Shown here: piece by piece, positions 23,151-36,262 of the stretch
Layout of the letters: every line of letters begins with the position of its first letter
Position numbering within the stretch: the stretch's first letter is position 1
Origin: Podocnemis expansa
Lineage: Eukaryota > Chordata > Testudines > Podocnemididae
DNA length: 64,000 nt
Assembly (NCBI GenBank): GCA_007922195.1
Contig: ML681992.1
Location: 3,101,049 to 3,165,048, forward strand
Direction of reading: 5' to 3'
Notes under the pieces: generated by a model
Databases searched by the model: none
What the model was told of the DNA's origin: nothing
The model's input: only the letters and a program-made list of their open reading frames with translations
Position numbers and translations under genes: made by a program

Positions 23151-24341
23151 ATGTTGGTGAATGCCATTTTTTTCTTTGGTCCCACGTAAATCACCTTCTC
23201 CAAGATATTCCATTTTAGATGCATTTGTTGATATTTTTAAGAAAGAAAGAAAGAAAGAAAATATACTTCCCAGCACATAATAAGTTACTGCAGTAAGAAT
23301 GTGCACGGCATTTCTGGATTGAGTTGAACACAGCAAAACAAGTATTTGCAACTCATTATTTATATTCTGAAAAGCAAATAATTTCATAATTGTGGCCCTT
23401 TATGTTTGCTATTTCTACATATACCTGTATATGTGATTGTTCACATTTCATTGTTAATAATTACTTCAAGAAGTTTCAGTCTCCCACTCAAGGAACAGAG
23501 GCAAAACCTTGTAACTTGGTCACAGACACACATCGTGAATAAAGAACAGTCAAAGTGACAGCTTGCCAACATCTTTGGGTGAAAATCATTCCACAAAGGT
23601 TTTGGGGAATACACATGAAGAACAAAAAGCAAGGGAAGAAGTCAGAATTATTTCAGGAAGAAGAAATTAAATGATGTTCTTGAGATAATATATTCATAAT
23701 ACATAATTTGACTCTCTCTTTTCATTATTAGTAAAATGAATATGAGCCCTATAAAATGGCTCTTGATAGGGGAGTGGATTTCACCTCCCAGAGCATGTAC
23801 ACACCCATTTCAAATACAAAGATGATTACTTCCACAAACTTGATTACTCAGGCTTTAGGCGGATTAAGAAAATTTCACAAAGTGAATGATACACTTCATA
23901 ATTAAGTGCTTGATGACTTCAAACATGTGCAGATAAAAAGAATAATTGAATGATGATCTCTAAACATTAGAGAACACTTTCTCACTAAGCAGATGAAATA
24001 GCATCAGCTTGCTATTTTTCTTTTCATTTATATTATGATCCCTCTCATACAAAATTTATGTCTTTTTTATGATTTCTGATTGAAGTTAATAACATATTAG
24101 TATTTTGCAGCATATGCATTGCAACTCAGTACTGGGCATCTTTCCATGTTACTGTTACCCAGGATGTCATATTTACACAATCAATATGTGCTTGAAGTTT
24201 TGTTTTCTCTCTCATGCACATGCCACCTACTATGAATTATTGTTTTGTTTATTAAATTAGATTTTTCAGAATTTCTGAAAAGGAAGCTGAAAATTTTAAA
24301 TTCTATGTCTGTTATTTTAGTAATTTCTTCACTGTTAGTAA
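23151..24341. other. AT-rich sequence with a short (GAAA)n
   Basis: A (GAAA) run lies at about 23240-23260. No gene or repeat family is recognised otherwise. Confidence 0.45.
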
Positions 24342-24908
24342 CAGGGGTTAAAGTATAATTTGGCAGGCTCTGGAACCATCCTAAATTGGTGGTCCCCTCT
24401 CACACTGCTCCAGGCCTGCCCTCATGCACCCCAGCTCCTGCCCTCCAATGCCTGCCCCCCACGCCAGCTCCTGCCCCCACACACCTGCCCCCATCCCAGC
24501 TCCTGCCCCCCACACCTACCCCCCTTACATGGCCACCATGGGGAGGGGTCCCAGTCCAGGCTGAGGCTTCAGCCTAGAGCTTGGTCTCACTGAGTATGCT
24601 CAGAGCTTCTGAGCATGCTCAGTGAGAGCAGGTGGAGAGGCGGAGTTTTTAGAACTCCCTGTCCTGCCCAACACAGCAGAACACTTTCCAGGACCTGCTA
24701 TTTTTAGGCACTCAGCATTCTTTCCCCCCAAAAAAGAAAATGGAGCTGGAACACTGTGTTCCAGGGACTACTCTTTTTAAATGGTGGGCCTTAGAATGCA
24801 GCATTCTGACTCCATTTTCTATCTTTAGGGGGCCCAGAATGCTGAGCCCCTAAAAATGGTGGTCCCCAGAATGACATTCTGCCGCATTCCAGAGTACTTT
24901 AACCGCTG
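24342..24908. mobile_element. hAT-like element with GC-rich core, CAGGGGTTAAA family
   Basis: It starts CAGGGGTTAAAGTATAAT and ends TACTTTAACCGCTG. The flanks GTTAGTAA (24334-24341) and GTTATTGA (24909-24916) match at 6 of 8 positions. The interior shares the GCATGCTCAGTGAGAGC block and the final GCATTC-rich part with 9898-10683. No coding domain. Confidence 0.78.
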
Positions 24909-24916
24909 GTTATTGA

Positions 24917-27842
24917 GCACTTTTATCTATGGTTTTTGTGTGTGTGCATGCATGCATGATAAAATACATAAATACTCATCCCAGGGTTCCATGTTTATTG
25001 TTTTATGTTGACTAAATATCATACTATTTACAAATAAAGATGATATAATATTATTCAGTATTATAACTGCAAATCGTATAACAAGACTGTTGCTGTACAA
25101 ATAGGACTATGATCCAGCCCCCGTTCTCATGATGGGGTTAGTTTCATAATAATATTTCTATTAATTTCTATTTTCTATTAAAAACCGACAAAAATAATTT
25201 ATTTGCATATGAGATAAAAAGAGAACACCAATGTAAACGCCTGAAGTTAGAGATACTCTTAGACACCTAAGTTGGTACATTTTGGCCTAACTGAGTTACA
25301 AAACCACTGAGTTGGAATCAGAACCCACATTTGTCCTCTGCTCAAACCATTAGAAGATTTTTTCTTGAACACACTATTTTCTAGTAAGCTGACTGAAGAT
25401 CTTTTAGGTGGGATCAAAAATTATGTAAAAGAACAATATTACAATATCAAAGCCTCAAATGCTTTGATGGCAATAGTATTACTGCAGTGTATTGATTCTT
25501 TACTGCAGAATATAGTGGTATTTTCTTTGGAAGAGATTTGGGGAAGGGATTGTCTACATGGAAACACTTGAGTTTGAGTGAATTAAGGGATACTGTTAAA
25601 TGGCATCATAACAGGGGTAGTGGGGGTAATGGATATTAATAATAAATACCTGTAACAGTTAATGTTGCTTGCTGTATCATAGCAGATAGATCACAAAGTG
25701 CTAAATAAATGACCTGCATCCAGTGCACCATGTCCCTCATGAGCTGGGGAAGTTTATTCTCTGGCACACCCTAGAGTATTTTCTAGTGGTGTGAAGAAAT
25801 GCATAAATTTTACAGACATTATGTCCTTCTCATAAAATGCCCGAACTCCTTCATTTTTGTCTGAGTAATGATGCATGACAGAGGAAGCTGGCCAGTTACA
25901 ATGCATATGGAATCACTTTGGAAGAAATCTCCCTTTCACATATTCTTCATTATGTCTCAGATTCTGTATTTAAGAGGCATCTAGCTATTCTGTGTAAATG
26001 TTGATGATAGAATCACTGCCACAGCTCAGTTTAAGTTGGGAATATGAAGATTTAAGATGGCACAAATGAATTTCATGCATAGTTATAAGAATATAGGAGC
26101 TAACAACACAAATGTCAAAGGATGTCTGAGACCAGAAAATGAAAAACAATATTAAGTTTTGTCTTAATATCAAAAGTTGAAGTTTTGTTAAAAATAGTAA
26201 AAGAGATGCTGTACTGTCATCATCATCATTATTATTGATTATGTAAACATCTACTGAAACAAAGAGGCTGTTTTCTAATATCATGTTGTTATTAACCTTT
26301 AAAGGACCTTTGAACCTGGATCAGTTACATTTTCCTGTGTCTCTGTTTTCTCTGATGTTGACTCCATTTCTCTTACCAGACATTCTTTTTAAAGAACATT
26401 AAGATTCAAACTATAAGTGATCTGTAGCCTTGCTGCATGACAAATGCAATTTTACAATGAAAATCGTAAACTCTTCTAAAGCAAGTAGAATTTAAAAGAG
26501 TGCTTGCAGTGTTGGTTTTTGTTTTGGTTTGGTTTTTGGTTTTATGTTTGTTTGTTTTCAGTTAAGAAAACTGAGACTGACAAACCAGATCAGTCATTGT
26601 TTTTTATCTTTCCTCTAACCAATGGCAGCTGATACTAAATGTTTCAAAGTAGGCAACTGCTTTAATGCCTAATATTAATACAGTGTGCAATACTGTATAC
26701 AAAGGTAAGAGGAAAGCATCTTTAAACAGGGATATAACAGTTCCTGTTTAATTAAAGGCAAAATTCCAAAATACTTGATTATACCAGACAGAAACTTACT
26801 TGAACTGTAATCTCATTGACTTCCGTGGGACCACTCACAAATGAAGTACTACTTAATATGCTCAGAGGTATTAGAATATGGCTCTAATATATAAGTAATT
26901 AAACAGCTCAAACAGGATTTACTGTTATACATAAGGTTTTAATATTTGAGAAGAGTCAGAAAACTGCTGAGAATTCATGAAATCCCATATGATATACCAT
27001 TTTGTAGTAGATTTGCATTAATTATTTGTTACTGAATATTCATAATTCTATATTCTTCTGTTCAAAAATGCCACAAGCAGACAAAAAATATCATGTGTGT
27101 GCGACAAAACACACAACATGATAAAGAAATAATAAATAGCAATGAGTCAAAAAAGTCAGTATGTTTCATGAAATTTTCAAAACTATCTCATTATTAAAAG
27201 AAAAAATCCTTTTTTAGTTTTTGTTCCTTGTACTCTCTTCCCCTTTTTTATTAGACTCCTGAGAAAAAAGAATGAGGGAGATAAAAAGAAAAGAAGAGAA
27301 GAGAATGACCAAAAAAAAAAAAAAAGAATGATTTTCCATTTTGTTTTATCAAAAATTCAAAAAAGTTCAACTCCTACCCCCTCTCCAAAATCCAATAAAA
27401 TAATAACTTTATAAAAACGTCAGTCTTCATCTTTAAAATAGATTTAGCAATTCTTCTTTACTCTAATGAATCAGTTAAATTTATACACAGTTTGCTAACT
27501 GGTAGTTTAAAATTATTAGGCCAAACTATTTGGCAAGTATTTATAGATACAGAACTTCTTTACAGCTAACAAGATTGGTTTGTGAGTGATTTAGAAATGC
27601 AAAAAGCCAATACCTTTTATATTTTAGTTTAATTAAAGCTAATGGAGCTAGTTAGACAAACCACAAAGTATTTTTCATAATTCAGTCTTTTTCCGAATTC
27701 ATCAGGAGAGAATGCATTCTCTTCTGATCAGGAGAATACACACCTGAAAGCTATGATTTTTGTCTTGGTTCTTCATTCAAGATAAACTTCCAGTTGCAGC
27801 TTATTATTATTTAAATGGTAGTAGTTAGATAACACAGTCAAG
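24917..27842. other. AT-rich unique-looking sequence
   Basis: No coding domain is seen. A faint core-SINE-like segment may lie at 25255-25350, and an A run at 27311-27324. A T/G-rich stretch (GGTTTGGTTTTTGG) is at 26524-26537. Confidence 0.45.
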
Positions 27843-28113
27843 ATTGCAATCTTGTTGTCCTATAACAGTTCACATATACCATAAGCCCTTGCTCTAAAGA
27901 GCTTACAGTCTAAATAGGTAAGACACCCAAAGGAAGTATTATTAGCCTCAATTCATAAAATTTAGGCACAAAAGATTTGCCCGACTTCATAGAAACGGTC
28001 AATGGCAGAGCTGACAATTGTATTCTAATACTCTGAGAGCTAATCCAGTTTCTTAACCACAAGTCCAAGTCCATCCTGCAGCTCAGTGGGACTTCTGGCT
28101 GCTTATGGAACAT
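27843..28113 (-). mobile_element. MIR/core-SINE-type fragment
   Basis: AAGAGCTTACAGTCTAAATAG near 27896-27916 is followed by sequence like TTAGCCTCAATT, then GATTTGCCCGACTTCATAG, TGGCAGAGCTGACAATTG and TTCTTAACCAC. This is the order of the familiar MIR-type core (deletion-prone gradient, TTGCCC, GGCAGAGC, AACCAC). The strand is uncertain because of divergence. Confidence 0.65.
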
Positions 28114-29550
28114 AGTAGGATTCGGCTCTAAAGTCTATCAAAGTGATTTCTCTTTCAGATTCACAGCTGCTTGAATTCCATCCTCAGCTCCATTATTGAT
28201 CTTTTGACATGAATCTTTACTGCCTTCTTTCACATCTTTTGTGAGAAGTGGCATGATTGATCACAAACTTTACTTGTGATGGATATAAATGGGAACCCTG
28301 ACAATTACTTCAGATAGAGTGTTATGAGAATGCAATCCCTAATATATTTGTAATACAACAGATACATATACTACACATTTCATCTGGCACTAATATATTT
28401 TTAAAACATCAAACCATACTGACATGATTGTGACTGAACTACTCAAAATGCATTTGGCACTGCATCTTCAGGTAGTTGGCAGGTTAGTATAGTACATAGA
28501 CCTCTTGGCTTTCATTTCCCTTTGTTTCTGCAGATGAGTCAACCTTTAAGGCTATTTACAGAGTGAAGCTGGCAGCTGAAAGATCCAGATGCTAGACTCA
28601 TGGTTCCAAATTCAGAACAAAAGGATTTGTAACTATCCACTTTCATAGTCTGCTGTAGCTTCACTGTTCATAATCTGGAGGGCATATACAATTTTTGCCT
28701 ACTGCCCTCCTTTTCTGGTTTTTCATAACTGTGAATTGTTCTGTGTTCTGTGAATAAGATATAGGCTACTTATCAAAGAGCACATGTACAATCATGTGTT
28801 CTAAGTTGCAACTGTATACCCATCTCATATATTTCCTATGTGACAAAGTGTGACAGCAATGGGAGTAATTGGATAAGCCACAGAGGCATCCAAGTAGTGG
28901 GCTGAAGTTCCTCTGTGAAACAAAAAGCAATGCCTGTGAAGAGTGTCCATGACAAAGTGCTGCATTGTTGTTTGTTTTTCTTGTTGTTGCTGTTGTAATT
29001 GTTCACTTTGTTAACAAAATCAATGCTGATTTTGAAACAAGTTAGCTAATGGAGGAGCCATAGCTTTCCCTACTACATTAGGGGCACAGTCGTACAAGCA
29101 GTTCACATACCGAATACCCACTGAAGTTAATATATGTGGCTCATGCCCCGATGTCTACCAAGACTTCACCCCACCCCTCTACTACTGCATTACTGTAAAT
29201 TACTAATAGTTATGATTAATACAAAATCATTGCAAAAATTAATAATAATAAATTTTGTAGAATAACTACAATTGAATACTTGTTTTACATACAGTTTTTG
29301 ACTGTACTAAACACCTAAACCCTGCATTATCTAGTTTGTTTTTGAAATTCACCAGAAAGGTCATTTTAATATATAATTTTAATTTTGTTTAGATGTCATT
29401 CACCCACATAGCTTGTGATTGCTATAGGAAGGAAACACTAAACACTTGAGTAAAAACTGAAGTATCAAACCCTTTGTTTAATAGATCTGTGCTGACAAAA
29501 AATAGAAAAACAAGAAATGCAGACAGAGTTCATCTGATGAAAGTTTAGAA
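28114..29550. other. AT-rich sequence, no gene seen
   Basis: Nothing recognised. Confidence 0.45.
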
Positions 29551-29992
29551 CAGCGGTGGCCAAACTTATGGAACTCAAGAGCCACAGAAGTTGATTGTTA
29601 ATCCTTCGACAGCTGCACTGAGGCATATAGCCATATGCTTTTACCTACTCCAAAATTACTAAGTTTAAAATTCATTGCACACTTTAATTTTATCGTAAGA
29701 AGAGTGCAAATATTGATCCTACTAACATCAGATTCTAATAATTAATGTTACCATGAAAATTAGACCTATACATTAAAAACTTAGGTGCTGCTCAATGTAG
29801 AAGACTGCAGACTAGTCGCGAGTTTTTTAAAATACCAACCATGCTGCCACTTCTCCCCACCATCCCAACCCCCTCCTGAACTCCTAGGCTCGGGCTGCTT
29901 TCCTGAATTGATTTGCTGATTTTCTTCTGGGAGCCACACTTTTTCACTCAAGAGTTGCATGTGGCTCCTGAGCCGCAGTTTGGCCACGCCTG
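29551..29992. mobile_element. hAT-type MITE with perfect 8-bp target duplication
   Basis: It starts CAGCGGTGGCCAAAC and ends GTTTGGCCACGCCTG. It is flanked by identical GTTTAGAA at 29543-29550 and 29993-30000. It is 442 bp long, non-coding. Confidence 0.93.
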
Positions 29993-30186
29993 GTTTAGAA
30001 CAATGAGTTAAGGACTGAGGGGTGGCTAGTTTTAAAAGCAAAATGTGTAACTAGATGTCATGAGTAAGGAACTTGGTAAACAGATTTGAACAACATGTAT
30101 TCTAAAGAAGGAAAGCTAAGTTTTGACTTCATTAACTTACAAAAAGTTCTGTAGTAGATAAAACAAAAGACTCTCTAGGACTTTGA

Positions 30187-30646
30187 GGCTATGTCTACAC
30201 CTAAGATCTTAGTTTAGACTTGGTTAGTCTGAACTAAGTAGTCCAAAAGTTAGTTCAAACTAAGCACTTTTTTTTTTCAGTTTGAACTAACTTTTAATTT
30301 GAACTAGCCACACTTTTTTTAGTTCAAACCAACTTTTTAGTTCAAACTAAAAAAGCACAGCTAGTTCAAACTAAAAGTTAGTTCAAACTAAAAAGCACAC
30401 TTAGTTCGAACTAAACACTAGTTCAAACTTATTTAGCTTGAACTAACATGTCTAGATTGGTGTAGTTTGAACTAAATATGCAAATTAGTTTGAACTAAAC
30501 AGTTAGTTTGAACTAACCGTTTGAACTAACTACTTCAAACTAAGGTTTTTTAGTTCAAACTAGGCAAAGCCTTGTGTAGACAGGGTTCAAATTAGTTTGA
30601 ATTAAGGCTCCTTAATTTGAACTAATTTGCTACTGTAGCTGTAGCC
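30187..30646. mobile_element. Palindrome-armed MITE-like element with TGA target duplication
   Basis: It starts GGCTATGTCTACACC and ends CTGTAGCTGTAGCC, flanked by TGA at 30184-30186 and 30647-30649. The whole body is an array of AGTTCAAACTAA and TTAGTTTGAACTAA palindromes. It is the best-preserved left terminus of this group in the window. Confidence 0.88.
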
Positions 30647-30833
30647 TGAGTGTTTACAAATATAAGGACTAAGGGGCATGAAACAATTGCTTACATACAC
30701 CTAGCTCTTAAGGTCTTTAGAAATAAATGAATAAAAATGTGCAATTAGTACTGCATATGTAATATTACCTTTCAATACAACTAAGCCTACATAAACAGCT
30801 TTAAAAAAGAGTTAGAAACATATTTGAGAGCTG

Positions 30834-31240
30834 CAGAGGTGGCTTCTGGGGTAGGCGAAGCAAGCAGCCAAGTAGGACCCCAAGCAGTAAGGGGCCCTGT
30901 AGCAGTTGCCTTCTTCGCCTAACCTAACTCAGCGGTTGGCAACCCATTTCCCCTCACCCACTCACCATATGAGCACAGGAACACTGGGGCCAGAGGCCTG
31001 TGACATTTCCCCTCGGACTGGGGATGGGGGAAACCTGGGGCTGCAGGGGAGGTTAAGATGGGGGGAGCCAGAGCCATGGAGGGGACAGCGGCAGGCAGTT
31101 GGGACTGTGGGGGGGGGGTTAGGGCTGCAGGGGGGAGTGGGACCATGACAAAAGGTGTCAGTAGGGGCCTATAGGAGGCCCATAAGGGGCCCCACAATGG
31201 CTCTTTGCCTAGGGCCCCCAATTGCCTAAGGCCACCTCTA
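30834..31240. mobile_element. hAT-like repeat with AGAGGTGGC ends
   Basis: It starts CAGAGGTGGCTTCTGG and ends with the inverted GCCACCTCTA. The interior is G-rich. No clear 8-bp duplication was found. Frames on both strands across it lack domains. Confidence 0.6.
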
Positions 31241-31639
31241 GGAGCCTTGATGACAGGATGGATTGGAAAGAAATCTGAGCTACTTTAATAACAGCTACTG
31301 GTCTCTGTATCTATGAAAGTTGTGGCAGCACCACTAAACCTACATATGCTACTTATCATTATTCTTCTGCTCAGAAAGATTCAGCTATCCAGCTTGGAAA
31401 TAGAAACAGCACTATGTGACATAGGGTGACACCTACTCCTACTGTGATTTGGACAGGCGTGAAATCCTCTCCTCAGCCTGTGGCAGAGTGCAGAATGCCC
31501 AGACAGTCTTCTATTTCAATCTATATACTAGAATAGAAATAACTTCTTCATACAAGCAGTGTGAAACACGAAGTGCACTGAGTATATGAAAAAATAGATC
31601 AGGAGTTCCTGCCTTGTCTGACATTGAGCAGCATGTTGA
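31241..31639. other. Unique sequence, no gene seen
   Basis: Nothing recognised. Confidence 0.4.
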
Positions 31640-32240
31640 GCCTAGCAGGCAGGTCTGCCTCTAGACATAAATATCGGGGGGGGGGGCAGCCCCAACCAGC
31701 TGCTGGGGCTCTCATCCATTCCCTTCCCCCCCAGTCGGTTCCCTGAGCCCTTCCCAAACCACCCAGTGGCCCCCAGAGCCCTTCCCTAATGCCCCGGTCC
31801 TGCCACTGGTCCCCACTGCACTGGGCCATACCCCTCCCCCATACCCTTTCCCTGCCGGGTGGGCATGCCTGCCCCCGGACTACCCCCTAGCTCACTTACG
31901 TGGCTGCCGGAGGGAGAGTGGGGCTGCGGCAGCGACTGAGGCTCACAGCATAACGCTGCTCTGAGCATGCTCAGAGAGCGGCCAGGCCAGGGCAGGAGTT
32001 TTAAAAACTCCCAGGCCCAGCCTGGGGCAGCTCCCTCCCAGCTGGAAGATTCTGTTTTCTGGCCAGGTAAAGGCTGCAGCTGCTTCTAGTATTCCCTGCG
32101 TGGGGGTGCAATGGTGCACCCCTACGCAGGTTTGGGGCATGCTACTCAGGGGCTGGCCCTGAGTTTCAGGGGGGGCTGAGGCCCCAGGAGCCCCAGCGAT
32201 ACTACCGCTAGCAGGCACAGAGACTTTTTTCATAGCACAC
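31640..32240. mobile_element. GC-rich repeat related to the CAGGGGTTAAA hAT family
   Basis: The interior GAGCATGCTCAGAGAGCGG, GCAGGAGTTTTAAAA and CAGCTGGAAGATTCTGT blocks match 10363-10450 of the 9898 element. The ends differ: a poly-G stretch at 31677-31687 on the left and a GGGGGGGCTGAGGCCCC block on the right. It may be a different subfamily sharing a core. Confidence 0.5.
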
Positions 32241-32319
32241 CCCTTTGCAGCCACTGAATCATCAGGCCCTTCTTTACAACATCTACGTAAGAATTAAGAG
32301 AGACAGAAGGGCAGCACTG

Positions 32320-32465
32320 ACAAGTTCCAAAGGTGTAGCTCTGTCAATCTAGTTCAGCAAACCAAAAAAGGAGTCCTACGGCACTTTTGAAGACTAACAA
32401 CTTTATCACATGAGCTTTCACAGGAGAAAATCCCACTCCATCAGATGTTGAGGATGGAGAAGGGC
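32320..32465 (-). mobile_element. Penelope-like element terminal fragment
   Basis: GTGTAGCTCTGTCAATCTAG, AGGAGTCCTACGGCAC and AGACTAACAACTTTATCAC occur in the same order as the terminal fragments at 22884 and 49728. The fragment ends shortly after the hammerhead-like block. No coding part. Confidence 0.75.
32400..32450 (-). ncRNA. Hammerhead-ribozyme-like motif in a Penelope fragment
   Basis: On the minus strand, CTGATGG (32444-32438) precedes a hairpin and then GAAA (32419-32416). The catalytic GAAA box is intact and the CTGATGA box has one change. Probably a decayed copy. Confidence 0.5.
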
Positions 32466-35400
32466 AGCAGCAACTTCACTAAGTTGAATATTACCCATCA
32501 TGCCAAGAAAACACTTATAACCTCAGTTAAAGGATAATCTGTAGTATTCTACATGGCGAACACATTAAGAACATCTTCCTTGGGTTATTAGTATTTCACA
32601 AACAGCTACAAATAATCTTTTTCATTATAAATAGCTCACCCACTACAACACTTTACTCAGCATCTGCTCAATAAAAAGCTTATTGATCTTTATGGGCTTC
32701 AGGTCACGCCCAGTGAGAAGACATATTTTGGTGGACATTACAGCTCCATCTCAAAACAGTTTTCTTAATGGTACAGACACGATAATGTAGCCACACTCCT
32801 CACAAAGCACTCAATACCCATGCTTCCTTGCACACAGAATCAGTTTCCTGTTCAATTTGACATTATAAGTAAGATATTGCTGACAGATTTTCTTTTTTTA
32901 GTTTTTTCTCTTTGACTTCTGTAAGCACAAAGAACACAATAGCTTTATGATATGCAAAATGGAGTCTCTAGAGTCCTTGCACATAATTCAGTCAGGTGGC
33001 AAATGAACAATGTTTGTGAACAAAAATAAGACAAAGACACTAGTTATTATCTTGCCTATGATCATTCAGCATCTGTAGTTCAAAATCAAACCAGATTAAT
33101 TCAGAAGCATTCCATGCATCTCCAGTTGATAAAAGAAACAATACTGCTTCTGATTCTTATAGTAAAAGCAGTTGAAGGTAATGATGGGGGCATTTAATTA
33201 TTGCTGTACACAGTTTATCTGGCCAGTATCTTCATTGTATAATGGGTAGAATGCAAAATTAGTTTGATGCCAGGTGAGTTAATTGTTTGGCAAATCAGCA
33301 TTCACAAGGAAAAATGCAAGTCTCCTACTATAACAAGAACATCAAGGCTTACAGTTTTTGTTGGTTTATTCTCATGGGCCTAGTATATTCTTAGTGGTCT
33401 TCGTTTTGCAGCTTCTTAGGGTTTTGTTTTGTTTGTTTTTTTTGATGGGGGGTTATTTTGTTTTCTAACTATGTCATCTGTTTGCAAGTTACCTGCAACA
33501 TTTTGATAAAATCCATTCTCCTCTCTTCCCTATAATTTTGGACATATAACAGTACTAAAAATGTGAAATCAGAAATCAGTTTTTTTGCTTAAGTAATAGG
33601 CATGGTGTGCTTTCCTAGTATGAGTACCAACCAGCATTGCCTGAAAACCAGCCAAGATCAGACAAGCAAAAACATCAAGAAAAAAATAGGATTTCATTCA
33701 AGTTGGAAATTACTTTATAAATTTGCTGTTTAGTGCAATTATTTTTGAATACATTCTGATATGTTCAGTGACTCTTTATCTGTAAGATGCAATTCTACAG
33801 CTGAATGCAGAATTTAGCTTTTTTAGAAAGGAAAAATTCAAGATACCTGTATATTCAGTTATTTGATTTATTGAAACACAAAGACATGGTTATATTTCAC
33901 GCTTTGGTCATCCTGATAGAGTATGCACAGCAGATAGGTTTTCTCACCAAAAATAACCAAATCAAAAGATGTAACAACTGGCACAAACAGCACAATCTCC
34001 CCAACTCTCAACCCAGGCAAATGTGTGTGAGAAAAGATGAACTCTGAAACAACCCTTGCAAGTTAACAGATTCTGCTTTGACAAACCAAGGAAAGAAGTA
34101 GATCTCAAAGCCATGTGCTCCTCACAGAGAACACTCTTCCAAAAACCAGCTCCCATTATGACATAGCCAATTGCCATTATGACTCCATCTCATCCATGAT
34201 ATGGTGCCAAATTATAAATATTACTTTATTTTTTTCTCAAAACTTAGATGCAACATGCCAAGTGCCACAGATGTCTTACCTCACGCATTTAATAGCTGTT
34301 CTACAAACTCCTCTCCATTGACTAAGCTCACTTCCTTCAACTGTTTCTAAAGCTTGTCTCTAGGCCCCCTCCCCAATCTCATCTCAGGTGTCTTCCCACA
34401 ATTCCTTCTGGTTACTTTCTGTAAGTTGGAAACGTACCACATATATTTCTGCTAATTATTACTTATGAAATGATCCAATCTCTTCTTTTCAGTAACAGTT
34501 CATTACTTTCCCGAGCTTGCTTCCAGGCTTTCTAACAGGCTGTTTTACTTCCCCCAAAGATCTGACTGGCTCCTTCCCCTGAATGTATTGCTGTCCAACT
34601 TATAATTCATAGGGCTCTTCTAAGAAACTATTTTCCCAAAATTCCAAAGTTCCATAATGCATTGGGACCAAGACCCTGATTGTCTGATAGCCAACTTTAA
34701 AGGATCAGTGCCCTATACAGAGAAGTAGGATAAATAATAACTATCCCTATCACATGGTATGGCAGACTGCACTTCAATACCAGAAGTCTCTTTGGTTTCT
34801 GATGGCTAAATTAGAATGCTGCATGAGCAACTCCTTATTTGCTTATGAAATAGAAGAACCAAACTATTAAGAAATTATGCCCTACTTTGAGAAAAGTGTC
34901 AAACTAATCCCAATCCTTTCTTGATTCTTCAGAATCTGAGCTGTCACTCTCAGTATTAGGGACCACAGAGGACACCCACAAGGACATGGACAGCTCTAGG
35001 CTACACAATTCTGAATGTTTTATGTTGAAGTCAGCTTGAAGAAATTCAGAAAAAGTCAGAACAAGTGGTACTCATCTTTAACAGATGCATCCAAATGAGT
35101 GAATAGGGATGTAGGAGTAGAAAAAAAGGAAAAAAGAAAAAACAGAATTAAGGCCATCTTCTTGCTTCTGTGCAGATAGATGGAGGTGGAGGAAAGAAAG
35201 GAGTATCTCCCTTGCAAGGGACAAATACAGTCTCTGTGTTCCAGGAATAAGAAGAGTTTTCCCTTCGAGGACCCCCAGGACAGCAAAACACTCTAAATGG
35301 GGAGGAGTTCAGAGGAGCTGAAGCCAGAGCACTATCAATCCATGGTATAGTTTATGTAATAATCTGAATAGAACTGAGTGGAAAAATGGAAATTCTTTCT

Positions 35401-35596
35401 CTCAAAAAATGTTGCAGCCATTTACCCCAAAATGGGACAAAACACCAAAAAATGCAAATTTTTGTGCTGGAAATGGTTTTAAGAGAAATTCCATTTTAGG
35501 AGAGCAACACACAGCCTTCTTCCTGCAGGGAAGATTACTGGGAATTTCACTTGTGAAACTGACAAGAGGTAACCAACCTAGTGAGGGGGAATCAGA
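32466..35596. other. About 3 kb of mostly unique AT-rich sequence
   Basis: Short frames of up to 80 residues lack domains. No repeat family is recognised. This is the largest repeat-poor block in the left half of the window. Confidence 0.5.
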
Positions 35597-36139
35597 GGCT
35601 GTGTTCACACAGCCTCCTTATTTCGAAACAACGGAAGTTGTTTCGAAATAAGGTTTTGGCTGTTCACACGACACACAGTTGTTTCGAAACAAGTAAAACC
35701 TAGTCCGTGGGCGAAACAACGTTTTTTCGCCACGGTTGTTTCGAAACAACGCCATGCGAACGTGTTGTTTCGGAACAACATGTTCCGAAACAACAGTGCA
35801 AGGCGTGCCCCCTCAGCACCCTGGCCAGGGGACACCCCTCAGCACCCTGGCCAGGGTGCTGAGGCGCGTCTCCCCACCGGTGCCTGCACAGCGGGGCTGC
35901 AGGCACCGGTGGGGAGCAGCTCCAGGCAGCGCTGAACCCCGCCGGTGCCTGCAGCACCCTGCGGAACTGAAATACCAAGTTCACAGTATGAACCTACTAT
36001 TTCGTTTCTGCCTTTTTTCCTTATTTCGAATTAACATTTTGTTAATTCGAAATAAGTTGTTTTGAAATAAGCGTTATTTCGATATACAGTTGTTGCGAAA
36101 CAACCATATCGAAATAACTGGCTGTGTGAGAACACAGCC
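35597..36139. mobile_element. Palindrome-armed element with AGA target duplication, TTCGAAACAA arms
   Basis: It starts GGCTGTGTTCACACAGCC and ends GCTGTGTGAGAACACAGCC, flanked by AGA at 35594-35596 and 36140-36142. The arms are arrays of TTTCGAAACAA and TTATTTCGAAA palindromes. A GC-rich core (35805-35955) contains two tandem CAGCACCCTGGCCAGG units. Open frames on both strands (for example 35700-35984) arise from the palindromes. Confidence 0.87.
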
Positions 36140-36262
36140 AGATAGCCATGGCATTTTGGGTATCTTTAAACTTCAATTAAAAACCAACAGCGGGCCCATG
36201 ACAGTTGCTCACAGGGCTTGGGTTACAAGGCTATTTCATTGCCATATAAACTTCCTAACTTG

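Noticed and set aside
35620..36110. CRISPR-like array of regularly spaced TTTCGAAACAA
   Set aside because: Spacing is irregular and the motif is palindromic within MITE arms in a vertebrate genome.
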